Source: a bacterium (GTDB lineage Bacteria > Desulfobacterota > Binatia > UBA12015). From it: 11,056 bases of DNA. The notes beneath the pieces were generated by a model. It was not told where the DNA came from and searched no databases. It saw nothing but the letters and a program-made list of their open reading frames with translations. The translations under genes were made by a program, and so were the position numbers. Positions 1 to 7,995 of the stretch are shown here, piece after piece (position 1 is the first letter of the stretch; every line of letters begins with the position of its first letter). The stretch spans positions 1 to 11,056 of the forward strand of contig JAGWVP010000052.1 in the NCBI GenBank assembly GCA_018970825.1. Direction: 5' to 3'.

Positions 1-180
1 AAGGTGCTCGCGGCCCACGCCGCGGGGCTCACCGAGGTCGTGCTGCCCGAGCGCAACCGGGCGGACCTCGACGAGGTTCCCGAGGACGTGCGCAACCGCA
101 TGCGCTTCCACTTCGCGGAGCAAATCGAGCAGGTGCTGGCGGTTGCCCTCGAGCCGCGCGGCAAGGCGCTGGCGGCCTGA
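1..180 (+). CDS. lon: Lon protease (endopeptidase La), C-terminal end only
   Basis: Frame 1 is open from the window edge to the TGA at 178-180 and gives the last 59 residues of a protein. The sequence begins KVLAAHAAGLTEVVLPERN, continues with DLDEVPEDVRNR and ends with FHFAEQIEQVLAVAL. This matches the well-known end of the Lon proteolytic domain, where bacterial Lon typically reads KxLAAxRAGxxxVxLPxxN, then DLxxxPxxV and a closing helix leading to VLxxAL. Lon is a cytoplasmic ATP-dependent serine protease (Ser-Lys dyad) that degrades misfolded and regulatory proteins. The dyad and AAA+ module lie upstream of the window and cannot be checked. The short tail after the last helix (EPRGKALAA) is ordinary. 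The gene is followed by a hairpin plus pyrimidine tract at 259-284, so its transcript probably ends before the next gene. Identification rests on motif recall and is quite secure; the rest of the gene is outside view. Confidence 0.9.
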   Translation, partial: KVLAAHAAGLTEVVLPERNRADLDEVPEDVRNRMRFHFAEQIEQVLAVALEPRGKALAA

Positions 181-258
181 TTCCCGCTTCGGGCCCGGGA
201 GTGCGGGCTCGAGCCGACTCGCGGGCCGCGAGGGCCAGGACGGACCGTCGGCGGGGTC

Positions 259-284
259 GCGGGGATCTCCCCGCTTGTCTCTCT
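259..284 (+). terminator. Probable intrinsic terminator downstream of lon
   Basis: A perfect 6-bp all-G/C stem (GCGGGG at 259-264 pairing with CCCCGC at 269-274) encloses the loop ATCT. It is followed at once by the pyrimidine tract TTGTCTCTCT (275-284). The T content is modest but good for such GC-rich DNA. The element lies 78 nt after the lon stop and 48 nt before the next start. A second perfect hairpin (218-232, 6-bp stem, 3-nt loop, no T tract) and a 10-bp palindrome GGCTCGAGCC (206-215) sit just upstream and may add structure to the 3' end. Confidence 0.5.
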
Positions 285-332
285 GCGTCGTCCAAGTTGG
301 TGTCGCGCGGGCTTGCGCGATAGCCACGCCGG

Positions 333-1904
333 GTGAGTCGCCGGACGATACTCCCGAGGCTTCTGCTCGGAGCCATCGCCGCCGGCGTGGCTTTCTGGAT
401 CGGGCGAGGCGCCGTTCCCGATCCCACGCTCGACGACGCCTGGATCTACCTGTCCGCGGCGCGAACGCTGCGTGACACGGGACGGCTCGCAGCCTCACCC
501 CATCATGAACTCCTGGTCGGCATCACCTGCCCGATCTACCCGACCCTCCTGGCCGGACTCGGCTCGGCGATCGACCTCCCGCGGGCGGCGGCGGCGATCG
601 GGCTGCTCGCGGCGATGCTCGTGCCGTGGTTCGCCTTCTCCTTCCTGCTGCAGGCCCAACCGGAACCTCGGTCCGCCTGGCTGGCGATGGCGGCAACGCT
701 GCCTGTCGGCCTGTCGGGCGTACTCGCCGCGAACGCGATCACCGGCATGGAGTCCATCCTGTACGCCCTGGGCGTCGCCGTGGTCGCATCCGTGCACGCG
801 CGCCGAGGCCTGGGCTGGCGGAGCGGGCTCGCTGCTGCTGCGCTCGCGGCACTCCGCACCGATGGAGCCATGGTGGCCGCCGCGATCTCGGGCGAGGCGT
901 TGTTCTCCCTGCTCGGTTCGGATCGGAAGGAGCGGCCTCACCAGTTGCGTCGGCTCGGGGAGTTCCTGGTTCCGGTCTCGATCGCGGCCGCGGGACCCGC
1001 CGGCGGCTTCCTCCTCGTGACGGGCCGACCGGTCGCGAACACGCCCGCCGCGAGGATCGCGCTCTACGGGTGGGGCGAGGGAAGTCCTCTCGCGCGGCTG
1101 CGGACGGGCGCTGCGGCCGCCACCGACTTCGCGCTCGCGAATCCATGGTGGGCCGCGCTGTGGATCCTCGGAGCTGCGGCTTGCTGGGGCGGCTCGCGGC
1201 GGGTCGCACCTGCGGCCGCGACCGGTCGATGGCTGACCCTCCTGTCCCTCGCCTACGCCGTCGTGCTCGGGCTCGCAGGAGTTCCCCTCGCCTACCATTT
1301 CTCCCGGTACTTCCTCCCCGCGATCACGGCGGGCTCGATCGTCGCCGGCCTCGGCTTCACCTGGGGGTGGCTCGGTGAGCACGGGGCCTGGCAAAGGCGA
1401 GCGGTCGTCGGCATTCCCGCCCTCGTCGCCCTCGTCCTAGGTGCGGTCGCCGACGCTCGCCAGACCCGCGAGCACCGCCTCGCGACCGACCTCCTCGAGG
1501 AATCCCGTTCGTTCTACGACGTCGCCTTGCGGGAGGTGGCGGATCTTTCGGGCGGCGACGATCGGATCGCGGTCATCGACGTCGGGTGGCCCCTGTGGAT
1601 CCTACGTCGACCCGTCCTCGACCTCGGTGGCCTCGTCGATGCCCGGGCAACCGAGATCTCCATGCGACCGGACGGCCGCTGGGTGCCCTTCGAGAATCGC
1701 GACGTCGCGGGGCTCCTGGCCCGCAACCACGTCCGATGGCTCGTCATCCTGGAGCCGCTGTGGAACCGTTACCTGCCCCTGCACGGGGGAAGCCGCCTGA
1801 GGCTTCTTCCTTTCGGCAATCCGTACTCGGCTTACGAGGTGGTATCCGCCGAGCCTGCGTCCAAGGCCGCTTCGTCGCCCGCCATTCCCGAGCTCAGGGA
1901 ATGA
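333..1904 (+). CDS. GT-C fold integral-membrane glycosyltransferase (arabinofuranosyltransferase/GT39-like)
   Basis: The predicted protein has 523 residues with many hydrophobic segments, the first at about residues 7-24. Just after it comes an Asp-Asp pair (D34-D35 in LDDAWIYLSAARTLRDTGR), placed where GT-C glycosyltransferases carry the catalytic or metal-binding acidic residues of the first extracytoplasmic loop. Other landmarks of the DDAxIxxRxARNL-type family are ITGMESILYAL (about 136-146), SRYFLPA (324-330) and a soluble C-terminal segment with VLDLGGLVDAR (about 428-438). Members use polyprenyl-phosphate sugars and act on the outer face of the inner membrane. The exact sugar and acceptor cannot be told. 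The start is the GTG at 333, because an in-frame TAG at 321 closes the frame upstream. No Shine-Dalgarno sequence precedes it, although a weak TTGGTG-N16-GATAGC promoter-like pair at 297-324 would give a nearly leaderless mRNA. The 3' end overlaps the convergent CoA-transferase gene by 11 bp. Confidence 0.8.
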   Translation: MSRRTILPRLLLGAIAAGVAFWIGRGAVPDPTLDDAWIYLSAARTLRDTGRLAASPHHELLVGITCPIYPTLLAGLGSAIDLPRAAAAIGLLAAMLVPWFAFSFLLQAQPEPRSAWLAMAATLPVGLSGVLAANAITGMESILYALGVAVVASVHARRGLGWRSGLAAAALAALRTDGAMVAAAISGEALFSLLGSDRKERPHQLRRLGEFLVPVSIAAAGPAGGFLLVTGRPVANTPAARIALYGWGEGSPLARLRTGAAAATDFALANPWWAALWILGAAACWGGSRRVAPAAATGRWLTLLSLAYAVVLGLAGVPLAYHFSRYFLPAITAGSIVAGLGFTWGWLGEHGAWQRRAVVGIPALVALVLGAVADARQTREHRLATDLLEESRSFYDVALREVADLSGGDDRIAVIDVGWPLWILRRPVLDLGGLVDARATEISMRPDGRWVPFENRDVAGLLARNHVRWLVILEPLWNRYLPLHGGSRLRLLPFGNPYSAYEVVSAEPASKAASSPAIPELRE

Positions 1905-3099
1905 CGCCTCGCTCCTTCATCGCGCCGATCGCCTCCCAGTCGTAGCCGAGTTCGAGCAGCACCTCCTCGGTGTGCTGCCCGGCCTCGGGCACGGTCCTTC
2001 CCGGCTCGCCCGGCGTGCCCCGGAAGTCGATCGGGCTCGCGAGCTGCTCGGGCAGCCCCGCCTCCGGTTCGAAGGGCACGACCCCGCCCGCAGCCCGCAC
2101 CTGCGGGTCGCGCGCGACCTCGTCGCAATCCTGCACCGGCGCCCACCACACGCCCTCGCGCTCGAACACCGCCGCCCACTCCTCGAGCGGTCGCGCGGCG
2201 AAGGCCTCGTCGAGCAGCGCCACGACCGCGACCGCGTTCTTGCGGCGGGCGACGATGTCGACGGTGAGCGGGTCGGCGACCAGGTCCGGCCGGCCGATCG
2301 CGCGACACACGTCGGGCCAGTGGCGGTCGGCCTCGAGCCCGATCAGCCAGAACCAGCGCCCGCAGCCCGCGCGGTAGCCGTTCGCGATCGGGTTCGGCGT
2401 CTCGCGCCGCGTTCCCGGGCCCGCGACGTACCCGAAGCGCAGCCGCGTCGCGACGTCCCATCCCATGACGTAGATGCCGGTGCGCAGCAGCGACGTCACC
2501 ACGTGCTGGCCGGTCCCGGTTCTCTCTCGTGCATACAGGGCGGCGCTGATGGCGGAGGCCGCCGCGATCGCGGTCGTGTGGTCGCCCATCCCGCCGCGCT
2601 GCACCGGCGGCTCCCCGCCCGGGGCGGTGAGCATCGCCGCGACGCCCGCGCGCGACCAGAAGGCCCCGATGTCGTAGGCCGGGCGGTCGCGGTCGGGGCC
2701 GTCGACGCCGTAGCCGGTGACCGAGCAGTAGACGAGCCGCGGGTTGCGGCCGCGAAGAGTCGCCGGGTCGAGCCCCATGCGCTCGAGCGCTCCCGGGCGC
2801 AGGTTCGAGACGAAGACGTCCGCGCGATCGACCAGGGCGCGCGCGAGCTCCCGGCCCTCCTCGGTCTTCAGGTCGAGGACGACCGAGCGCTTGCCGCGGT
2901 TGTCGAGCTCGAACGGCGGGTTGAACGGCACGTCGATCCCGACCGCCGAAAGGAAGATGCCGCGGAAGGGATCGCCGCCGGGTGGCGGCTCGATCTTGAC
3001 GACGTCCGCTCCCCAGTCGGCGAGCAGGCCCGCGGTCGCGGGACCCGCGACCCAGAAGCCGATCTCGACGACCCTGATTCCCGCGAGCGGTCCCGGCAT
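1894..3099 (-). CDS. CaiB/BaiF-family (type III) CoA-transferase
   Basis: This 401-residue protein has the usual family length. The N-terminus reads GPLAGIRVVEIG and then ADWGADVVKIEPPPGGDPFRG, the standard CaiB/BaiF opening that binds the CoA adenosine part. Residues 141-146 (AYDIGA) place an Asp at 143 where formyl-CoA transferase and alpha-methylacyl-CoA racemase have their catalytic Asp. It is followed by the conserved GGMGDHT and GTGQHVVTSLL segments. Type III transferases move CoA between carboxylic acids through an aspartyl-CoA anhydride; racemases of the same fold also exist, so substrate and reaction remain open. No acyl-CoA ligase, dehydrogenase or hydratase lies nearby to hint at a pathway. 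The start at 3099 is well supported by a perfect AAGGAGG seven bases upstream. The frame stays open for 114 more codons upstream, but this is antisense to the next gene. The gene is the only one here on the minus strand. Confidence 0.9.
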   Translation of the reverse strand: MPGPLAGIRVVEIGFWVAGPATAGLLADWGADVVKIEPPPGGDPFRGIFLSAVGIDVPFNPPFELDNRGKRSVVLDLKTEEGRELARALVDRADVFVSNLRPGALERMGLDPATLRGRNPRLVYCSVTGYGVDGPDRDRPAYDIGAFWSRAGVAAMLTAPGGEPPVQRGGMGDHTTAIAAASAISAALYARERTGTGQHVVTSLLRTGIYVMGWDVATRLRFGYVAGPGTRRETPNPIANGYRAGCGRWFWLIGLEADRHWPDVCRAIGRPDLVADPLTVDIVARRKNAVAVVALLDEAFAARPLEEWAAVFEREGVWWAPVQDCDEVARDPQVRAAGGVVPFEPEAGLPEQLASPIDFRGTPGEPGRTVPEAGQHTEEVLLELGYDWEAIGAMKERGVIP

Positions 3100-3106
3100 G
3101 TGGCTC

Positions 3107-3113
3107 CCTCCTT
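3107..3113 (-). promoter_or_regulatory. Consensus ribosome binding site of the CoA-transferase gene
   Basis: On the minus strand AAGGAGG ends 7 nt before the ATG at 3099. It is the strongest Shine-Dalgarno sequence in the window and fixes this start against the much longer upstream open frame. Within the same 130-bp divergent spacer a TTGACG (-35-like, minus strand, 3184-3189) is present, but no convincing -10 lies at the right distance. Confidence 0.8.
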
Positions 3114-3229
3114 GGACGACGAGGCTCTCGTGATCCGGTCGATGCCGAATCCGCGGGGAAGCCTTGGCCGGGACGAGGCGATTCGTCAAAGGCACGGACG
3201 GGATCCGGCGTTGCCGCGGACGGGGTCGC

Positions 3230-4741
3230 ATGGAAACCTCCGCCGTCATGGTCGAACCGGGATCGCACCGGGAGTCCGGAGGCTTCGAGCGCTTCGTGTC
3301 GGAGCATGCCACCGCGATCGTGGCGGGCCTCGTCCTGCTGGCCCTCGTCGTCCGCGTGATCGGACTCGGCCAGCCGCTCTGGCTCGACGAGATGCTGTCG
3401 ACCGTCCGGGCGTTCCGCGCCCCCCTTGCGAAGATCGTCACCTCCTTCCCCGACGAGAACGACCACCCGCTCTACTCGATCCTCGCGCACCTCTGCATGG
3501 TGCTCTTCGGCGAGAAGCCCTGGTCGATCCGGCTCCCGGCCATGCTCTTCGGGGTCGCGACCGTGCCCGCGCTCTGGGCGCTCGGCCGGGAGGTGGCGGG
3601 CCGCACCGAGGGTCTCGCCGCCGCGGCGATCCTCGCGGTCTCCTACCACCACGTCTGGTTCTCCCAGAACGCGCGCGGCTACACGGCGACCGCGCTCTCC
3701 GCGACGCTCGGAGCCTGGCTCCTGCTGCGCGGGGTCGCGACCGGATCGCGACGCGACTTCGTCGCCTACGGGATCGCGACCGCGCTCGGGGCCTACACCC
3801 ACCTGACGATGGTCTTCGTCTCGGTCGGGCACGCGCTCGCCCTCGGGTCGTTCGCGCTGCGGGACGCGAGCGAACGAGAGCGCCGGACGATCCTGCGCGT
3901 GGCACCGCTCGGGTTCGCGATCGCCGCGGCGCTCACCGTGGCGCTCTACCTTCCCAGGATGTCCGACGTGCTCCGGACGTTCGAGACGCCGACCATCTGG
4001 GTCGGGACGGCGACGCCGAGCTGGGCGATCGTCGAGCTCGTGAAGGGGCTCGCCCGCGGCTGGGGAGCCGGCTTCGCGATCTTCGGAGCCGTGGCCGTCG
4101 CCGTGGGCGCGCTCGTCTTCCTGGCCGGGCTCGTCGCGTTCCGGCGCGAGCGCCCCCTCTTCGCGCTGATCGTCGTCCTGCCGCCGCTGGTGCTCCTCGG
4201 TGGATCGATGGCGACGCGCGGCGTGCTCTACCCTCGCTTCTTCTTCTTCGCAATCGGCGTGATGCTGACGGTCGCCGTCCACGGGCTCTTCGAGACGGGC
4301 CGGATCCTCGCGAGGACGACGGGTCGGGAGGCGCTGCGAAGCGCGGTTCCGGCGCTCGGAGTCGGCCTCGCGCTCGCGGTGTCGTTCTGGGCCCTGCCGC
4401 ACCAGTGGCGCACGCCCAAGCAGGACTACGCGGGGGCGATCCGGTGGCTGAACGAGCGGCTCGCCCCCGGCGAGCAGGTGCTCCTTCCCCACTCGGGCTC
4501 GCCCTTCAGGTATTACTACTCCCAGCCCTGGGGATCGGGATGCACGGAGGAGGAGATCGCGGCGGTGCGACGGCAGGGACCGACCTGGCTCGTCTGGACC
4601 ATGCCCTACCAGATCCGTTCGAAGTGCCCGGGGTTCATGGCGGTGACGGATCGGGAGTGTCCGTCGCCGAAGACCTTCCCGTCGACCGTCGCCGGCGGGG
4701 AGATCCGGCTCTGCCGCCTCGATCCGATCGCCTCCCCGTGA
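3230..4741 (+). CDS. GT-C fold membrane glycosyltransferase, PMT/ArnT-like (GT39/GT83 type)
   Basis: From the ATG at 3230 the protein has 503 residues. A hydrophobic helix (about 27-45) is followed by PLWLDEMLSTVRAF with the acidic pair D53-E54. A second cluster, DENDHPLYS (75-83), follows, then SQNARGYT (145-152). This order (DE in the first loop, a downstream H-P, then SQxARxY) is characteristic of PMT_2/ArnT-like glycosyltransferases that take sugars from polyprenyl phosphates on the periplasmic side. YPRFFFFAIGV (334-344) corresponds to the usual membrane segment with a Tyr/Arg pair. The last ~110 residues form a soluble domain with five cysteines (for example GSGC, SKC, DREC, RLC), plausible for a periplasmic module with disulfides. 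In-frame alternatives are TTG 3164 and ATG 3248; none has a good Shine-Dalgarno sequence. It shares the fold but little recognisable sequence with the glycosyltransferase at 333-1904. Donor and acceptor are unknown. Confidence 0.8.
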   Translation: METSAVMVEPGSHRESGGFERFVSEHATAIVAGLVLLALVVRVIGLGQPLWLDEMLSTVRAFRAPLAKIVTSFPDENDHPLYSILAHLCMVLFGEKPWSIRLPAMLFGVATVPALWALGREVAGRTEGLAAAAILAVSYHHVWFSQNARGYTATALSATLGAWLLLRGVATGSRRDFVAYGIATALGAYTHLTMVFVSVGHALALGSFALRDASERERRTILRVAPLGFAIAAALTVALYLPRMSDVLRTFETPTIWVGTATPSWAIVELVKGLARGWGAGFAIFGAVAVAVGALVFLAGLVAFRRERPLFALIVVLPPLVLLGGSMATRGVLYPRFFFFAIGVMLTVAVHGLFETGRILARTTGREALRSAVPALGVGLALAVSFWALPHQWRTPKQDYAGAIRWLNERLAPGEQVLLPHSGSPFRYYYSQPWGSGCTEEEIAAVRRQGPTWLVWTMPYQIRSKCPGFMAVTDRECPSPKTFPSTVAGGEIRLCRLDPIASP

Positions 4742-4746
4742 CCGCC

Positions 4747-4774
4747 TTGCGGGGCGCGGGGGGCGGGATCTAAT
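4747..4774 (+). promoter_or_regulatory. Putative promoter giving a leaderless ribBX transcript
   Basis: TTGCGG (4747-4752), a 16-nt spacer and TCTAAT (4769-4774; 5 of 6 matches to TATAAT) lie in the 41-bp gap after the glycosyltransferase stop. A start 7-9 nt past the -10 would fall at 4781-4783, on the ATG of ribBX itself. No Shine-Dalgarno sequence lies before that ATG, which fits leaderless translation. AT-rich hexamers are rare here, so the match stands out, but it is sequence inference only. Confidence 0.45.
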
Positions 4775-4782
4775 CCTTGCGC

Positions 4783-5987
<1,205 letters not shown>

Positions 5988-5991
<4 letters not shown>

Positions 5992-6017
5992 GGGTCTCCC
6001 GGGCGGCGTGCTAGCAT
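5988..6017 (+). promoter_or_regulatory. Weak promoter candidate before dsbD
   Basis: TAGCAT (6012-6017) fits the TANNNT form of a -10 element. It lies 12 nt before the dsbD ATG, with CTGAGG (5988-5993) 18 nt upstream as a poor -35. A transcript from it would carry a leader of only about 5 nt. The arrangement mirrors the ribBX start, which is the main reason to list it; read-through from ribBX is equally possible. Confidence 0.25.
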
Positions 6018-6029
6018 CGGGACGCCCGC

Positions 6030-7946
6030 ATGGGACGTTCTCCTCGAATGGCGCGCGCGGTGGTCCCGCTCGTCGCGGCGATCGCTCTCGCCGCCACCGT
6101 CTCGGCCGGGGCCGCGACCGCCCCGGCCGGCGTCGTGAAGCTCGGGGGAGCGATCGAGGCGCTGCCGGGCGGACGGGCTCGCGCGCGTGCCACCCTCGAG
6201 ATCGCGCCGGGCTTCCACGTGAACGCCCACGTCCCGCGCCAGGCCTTCCTCGTGCCGACCGACCTGACGCTCACGAGCGGCGGGTTCGGCCCGCCGTCCT
6301 ACCCCGAGCCGGTCGAGCGGAAGTTCGCCTTCGCCGGCGACGAGGCGCTCCTCGTCTACGACGGCACGGTCCGGATCGTCGCCGAGAGCGACCGGATGCC
6401 CGAAGGGCCCGTCGTCGCGAGGCTCCGCTACCAGGCCTGCGACGACGACCGCTGCCTGCCGCCGCGGACCGTCGAGGCCGTCCTCGCTCCGGCGAAGGGA
6501 AGTGCCGCAGCCGGCGCCGTGGCGGTCGAAGGGGCGGCTGCGAATGCGCCGCGACCGGCGGACGGTACCGCGGCGAGCGCGAGCGCCGCCGCGACCGTGC
6601 CGGCCGGGGCATCGGCCGGGAATCCCGGGGCCGGCCGCGATTCCCGGCCGTGGCTCGCGCGGTGGCTCGCGAAGGCGAGTCTTCCCGCCGCGATCGCGAT
6701 GACCTTCGTGCTCGGCCTCGGACTGAACCTCACCCCGTGCGTCTACCCGCTGGTCTCGGTGACGATCGCCTACTTCGGCCAGCAGGCGCCGGGTGGACGG
6801 GGCTCGCTCCCGCTCGCAGCCGCTTACGTCGCCGGCATCACGCTCACCTTCGCGCTGCTCGGAACCGTGGCCGCATTGGCCGGCGGTCTGGTCGGCGCCC
6901 CGCTGCAACACCCCGCGGTTCTGCTCGGTCTCTCGATGTTGCTGGTCGGTCTCTCCGCGTCGAGTTTCGGGCTCTTCGAGATCCGCGCGCCTTCGGCGCT
7001 CGTCGAGCGCTTCGGCCGCTCGACCGCGGGCGTGGCCGGCGCCTTCCTGATGGGGCTCACGATGGGCGTCGTCGCGGCGCCCTGCATCGGCCCGGTCGTG
7101 CTCGGGCTGCTCGTCTACGTCGGGTCGAGGCGGGACGCCCTGCTCGGGCTCCTGCTGTTCCTGTCGATGGGTCTCGGCATGGGTCTGCCCTACCTGTTGC
7201 TCGCGTCGGCCGCGGGATCGATCTCGTCCCTGCCGCGCTCGGGCGAGTGGCTCCGCTGGACGAACCGGTTGTTCGGCTTCGTGCTGCTCGGCATGGCCGC
7301 CTACTTCGCGTCGCCGCTCCTTCCCGAGGGGCTCTCGCGCCTCGCGCTGCCCGCGATCGGCGCGATCGCCGGACTCTACCTCGGATTTCTCGAGCCGAGC
7401 GGTCGCGCCCTGCGCGGCTTCACCGCGGCCCGCCGCGGCCTCGGGGCGATCGCGATCGCCGGGGCGACCTGGAGTGCGCTGGGAACGTCGGGCGTCGCCT
7501 CGAGGCCCGACTCCCCGATTCGCTGGGAACCGCTCGGGGTGGACTCGCTGGAGCGCGCGATCGCCTCCCGGCGGCCCGCGATCCTCGAGTTCGGGGCCGA
7601 CTGGTGCCTGCCCTGCGGTCTCATGGAGCGCACGACCTTCGTCGACGCCGACGTGGCGCGGGAGTCCGGTCGTTTCACCATGCTCGCGGCCGACGTCACC
7701 GAGAGCTCGCCCGAGAACGAAGCTCTCCTGGCCCGCTTCGGAGTGCTCGGCGTGCCGACCGTGATCTTCTTCGGAGCCGACGGCGTCGAGGTCGACCGCA
7801 CCGTCGGCTACGTCGACGCGGTCCGCTTCGCCGACCTGATGCGGAAGGTCGCCGACGGCCGGCCCGTGGGAGCCGCGGCGCCGTCCGGGGCGGGCGGAGA
7901 CGGCGGATCGGACGCGGACGAAGCGTCGCGGTCTCCGCGCGGTTGA
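6030..7946 (+). CDS. dsbD: Thiol:disulfide interchange protein DsbD
   Basis: The 638-residue protein has all three parts of a full DsbD. A signal peptide (about 1-30, ending near SAGAA) leads into the periplasmic alpha domain with YQACDDDRCLPP; its redox cysteines are C137 and C142. An Ala-rich linker (~160-210) joins the membrane domain, which holds the two essential cysteines in LTPCVYPLV (C237) and APCIGPVVLG (C352). The periplasmic thioredoxin-like gamma domain carries WCLPC (C526, C529) and the cis-proline segment GVPTVIFF. DsbD passes electrons from cytoplasmic thioredoxin across the inner membrane to periplasmic partners such as DsbC or cytochrome c maturation proteins; those partners are not in this window. 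The Gly/Ser/Asp-rich tail after ~residue 605 is probably disordered. The gene starts 38 bp after ribBX (ATG 6030; ATG 6048 also possible) without a Shine-Dalgarno sequence. Six of the window's nine GCGATCGC octamers are inside it. Confidence 0.93.
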   Translation: MGRSPRMARAVVPLVAAIALAATVSAGAATAPAGVVKLGGAIEALPGGRARARATLEIAPGFHVNAHVPRQAFLVPTDLTLTSGGFGPPSYPEPVERKFAFAGDEALLVYDGTVRIVAESDRMPEGPVVARLRYQACDDDRCLPPRTVEAVLAPAKGSAAAGAVAVEGAAANAPRPADGTAASASAAATVPAGASAGNPGAGRDSRPWLARWLAKASLPAAIAMTFVLGLGLNLTPCVYPLVSVTIAYFGQQAPGGRGSLPLAAAYVAGITLTFALLGTVAALAGGLVGAPLQHPAVLLGLSMLLVGLSASSFGLFEIRAPSALVERFGRSTAGVAGAFLMGLTMGVVAAPCIGPVVLGLLVYVGSRRDALLGLLLFLSMGLGMGLPYLLLASAAGSISSLPRSGEWLRWTNRLFGFVLLGMAAYFASPLLPEGLSRLALPAIGAIAGLYLGFLEPSGRALRGFTAARRGLGAIAIAGATWSALGTSGVASRPDSPIRWEPLGVDSLERAIASRRPAILEFGADWCLPCGLMERTTFVDADVARESGRFTMLAADVTESSPENEALLARFGVLGVPTVIFFGADGVEVDRTVGYVDAVRFADLMRKVADGRPVGAAAPSGAGGDGGSDADEASRSPRG

Positions 7947-7995
7947 TCGTCGTCGACGAAGGTCCCGTCGTGCGCGCGCCCGGGCATCGAGTGCC

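Noticed and set aside
143..475. A 110-codon frame spanning the lon 3' end and the next gene's start
   Set aside because: Overlaps lon and the glycosyltransferase in another phase, has Arg/Ser-rich composition and no ribosome binding site. The space between holds a terminator-like hairpin instead.
3100..3441. N-terminal extension of the CoA-transferase by 114 codons
   Set aside because: The family starts at GPLAGIRVVE. A perfect AAGGAGG precedes ATG 3099, and the extension is antisense to the second glycosyltransferase with no domain of its own.
6438..6455. Altered spacing of the DsbD alpha-domain cysteines (CxxxxC rather than the E. coli CxxxxxC)
   Set aside because: Many DsbD proteins read QACDDxxCLPP with this spacing, and all six redox cysteines are present, so this is normal variation.
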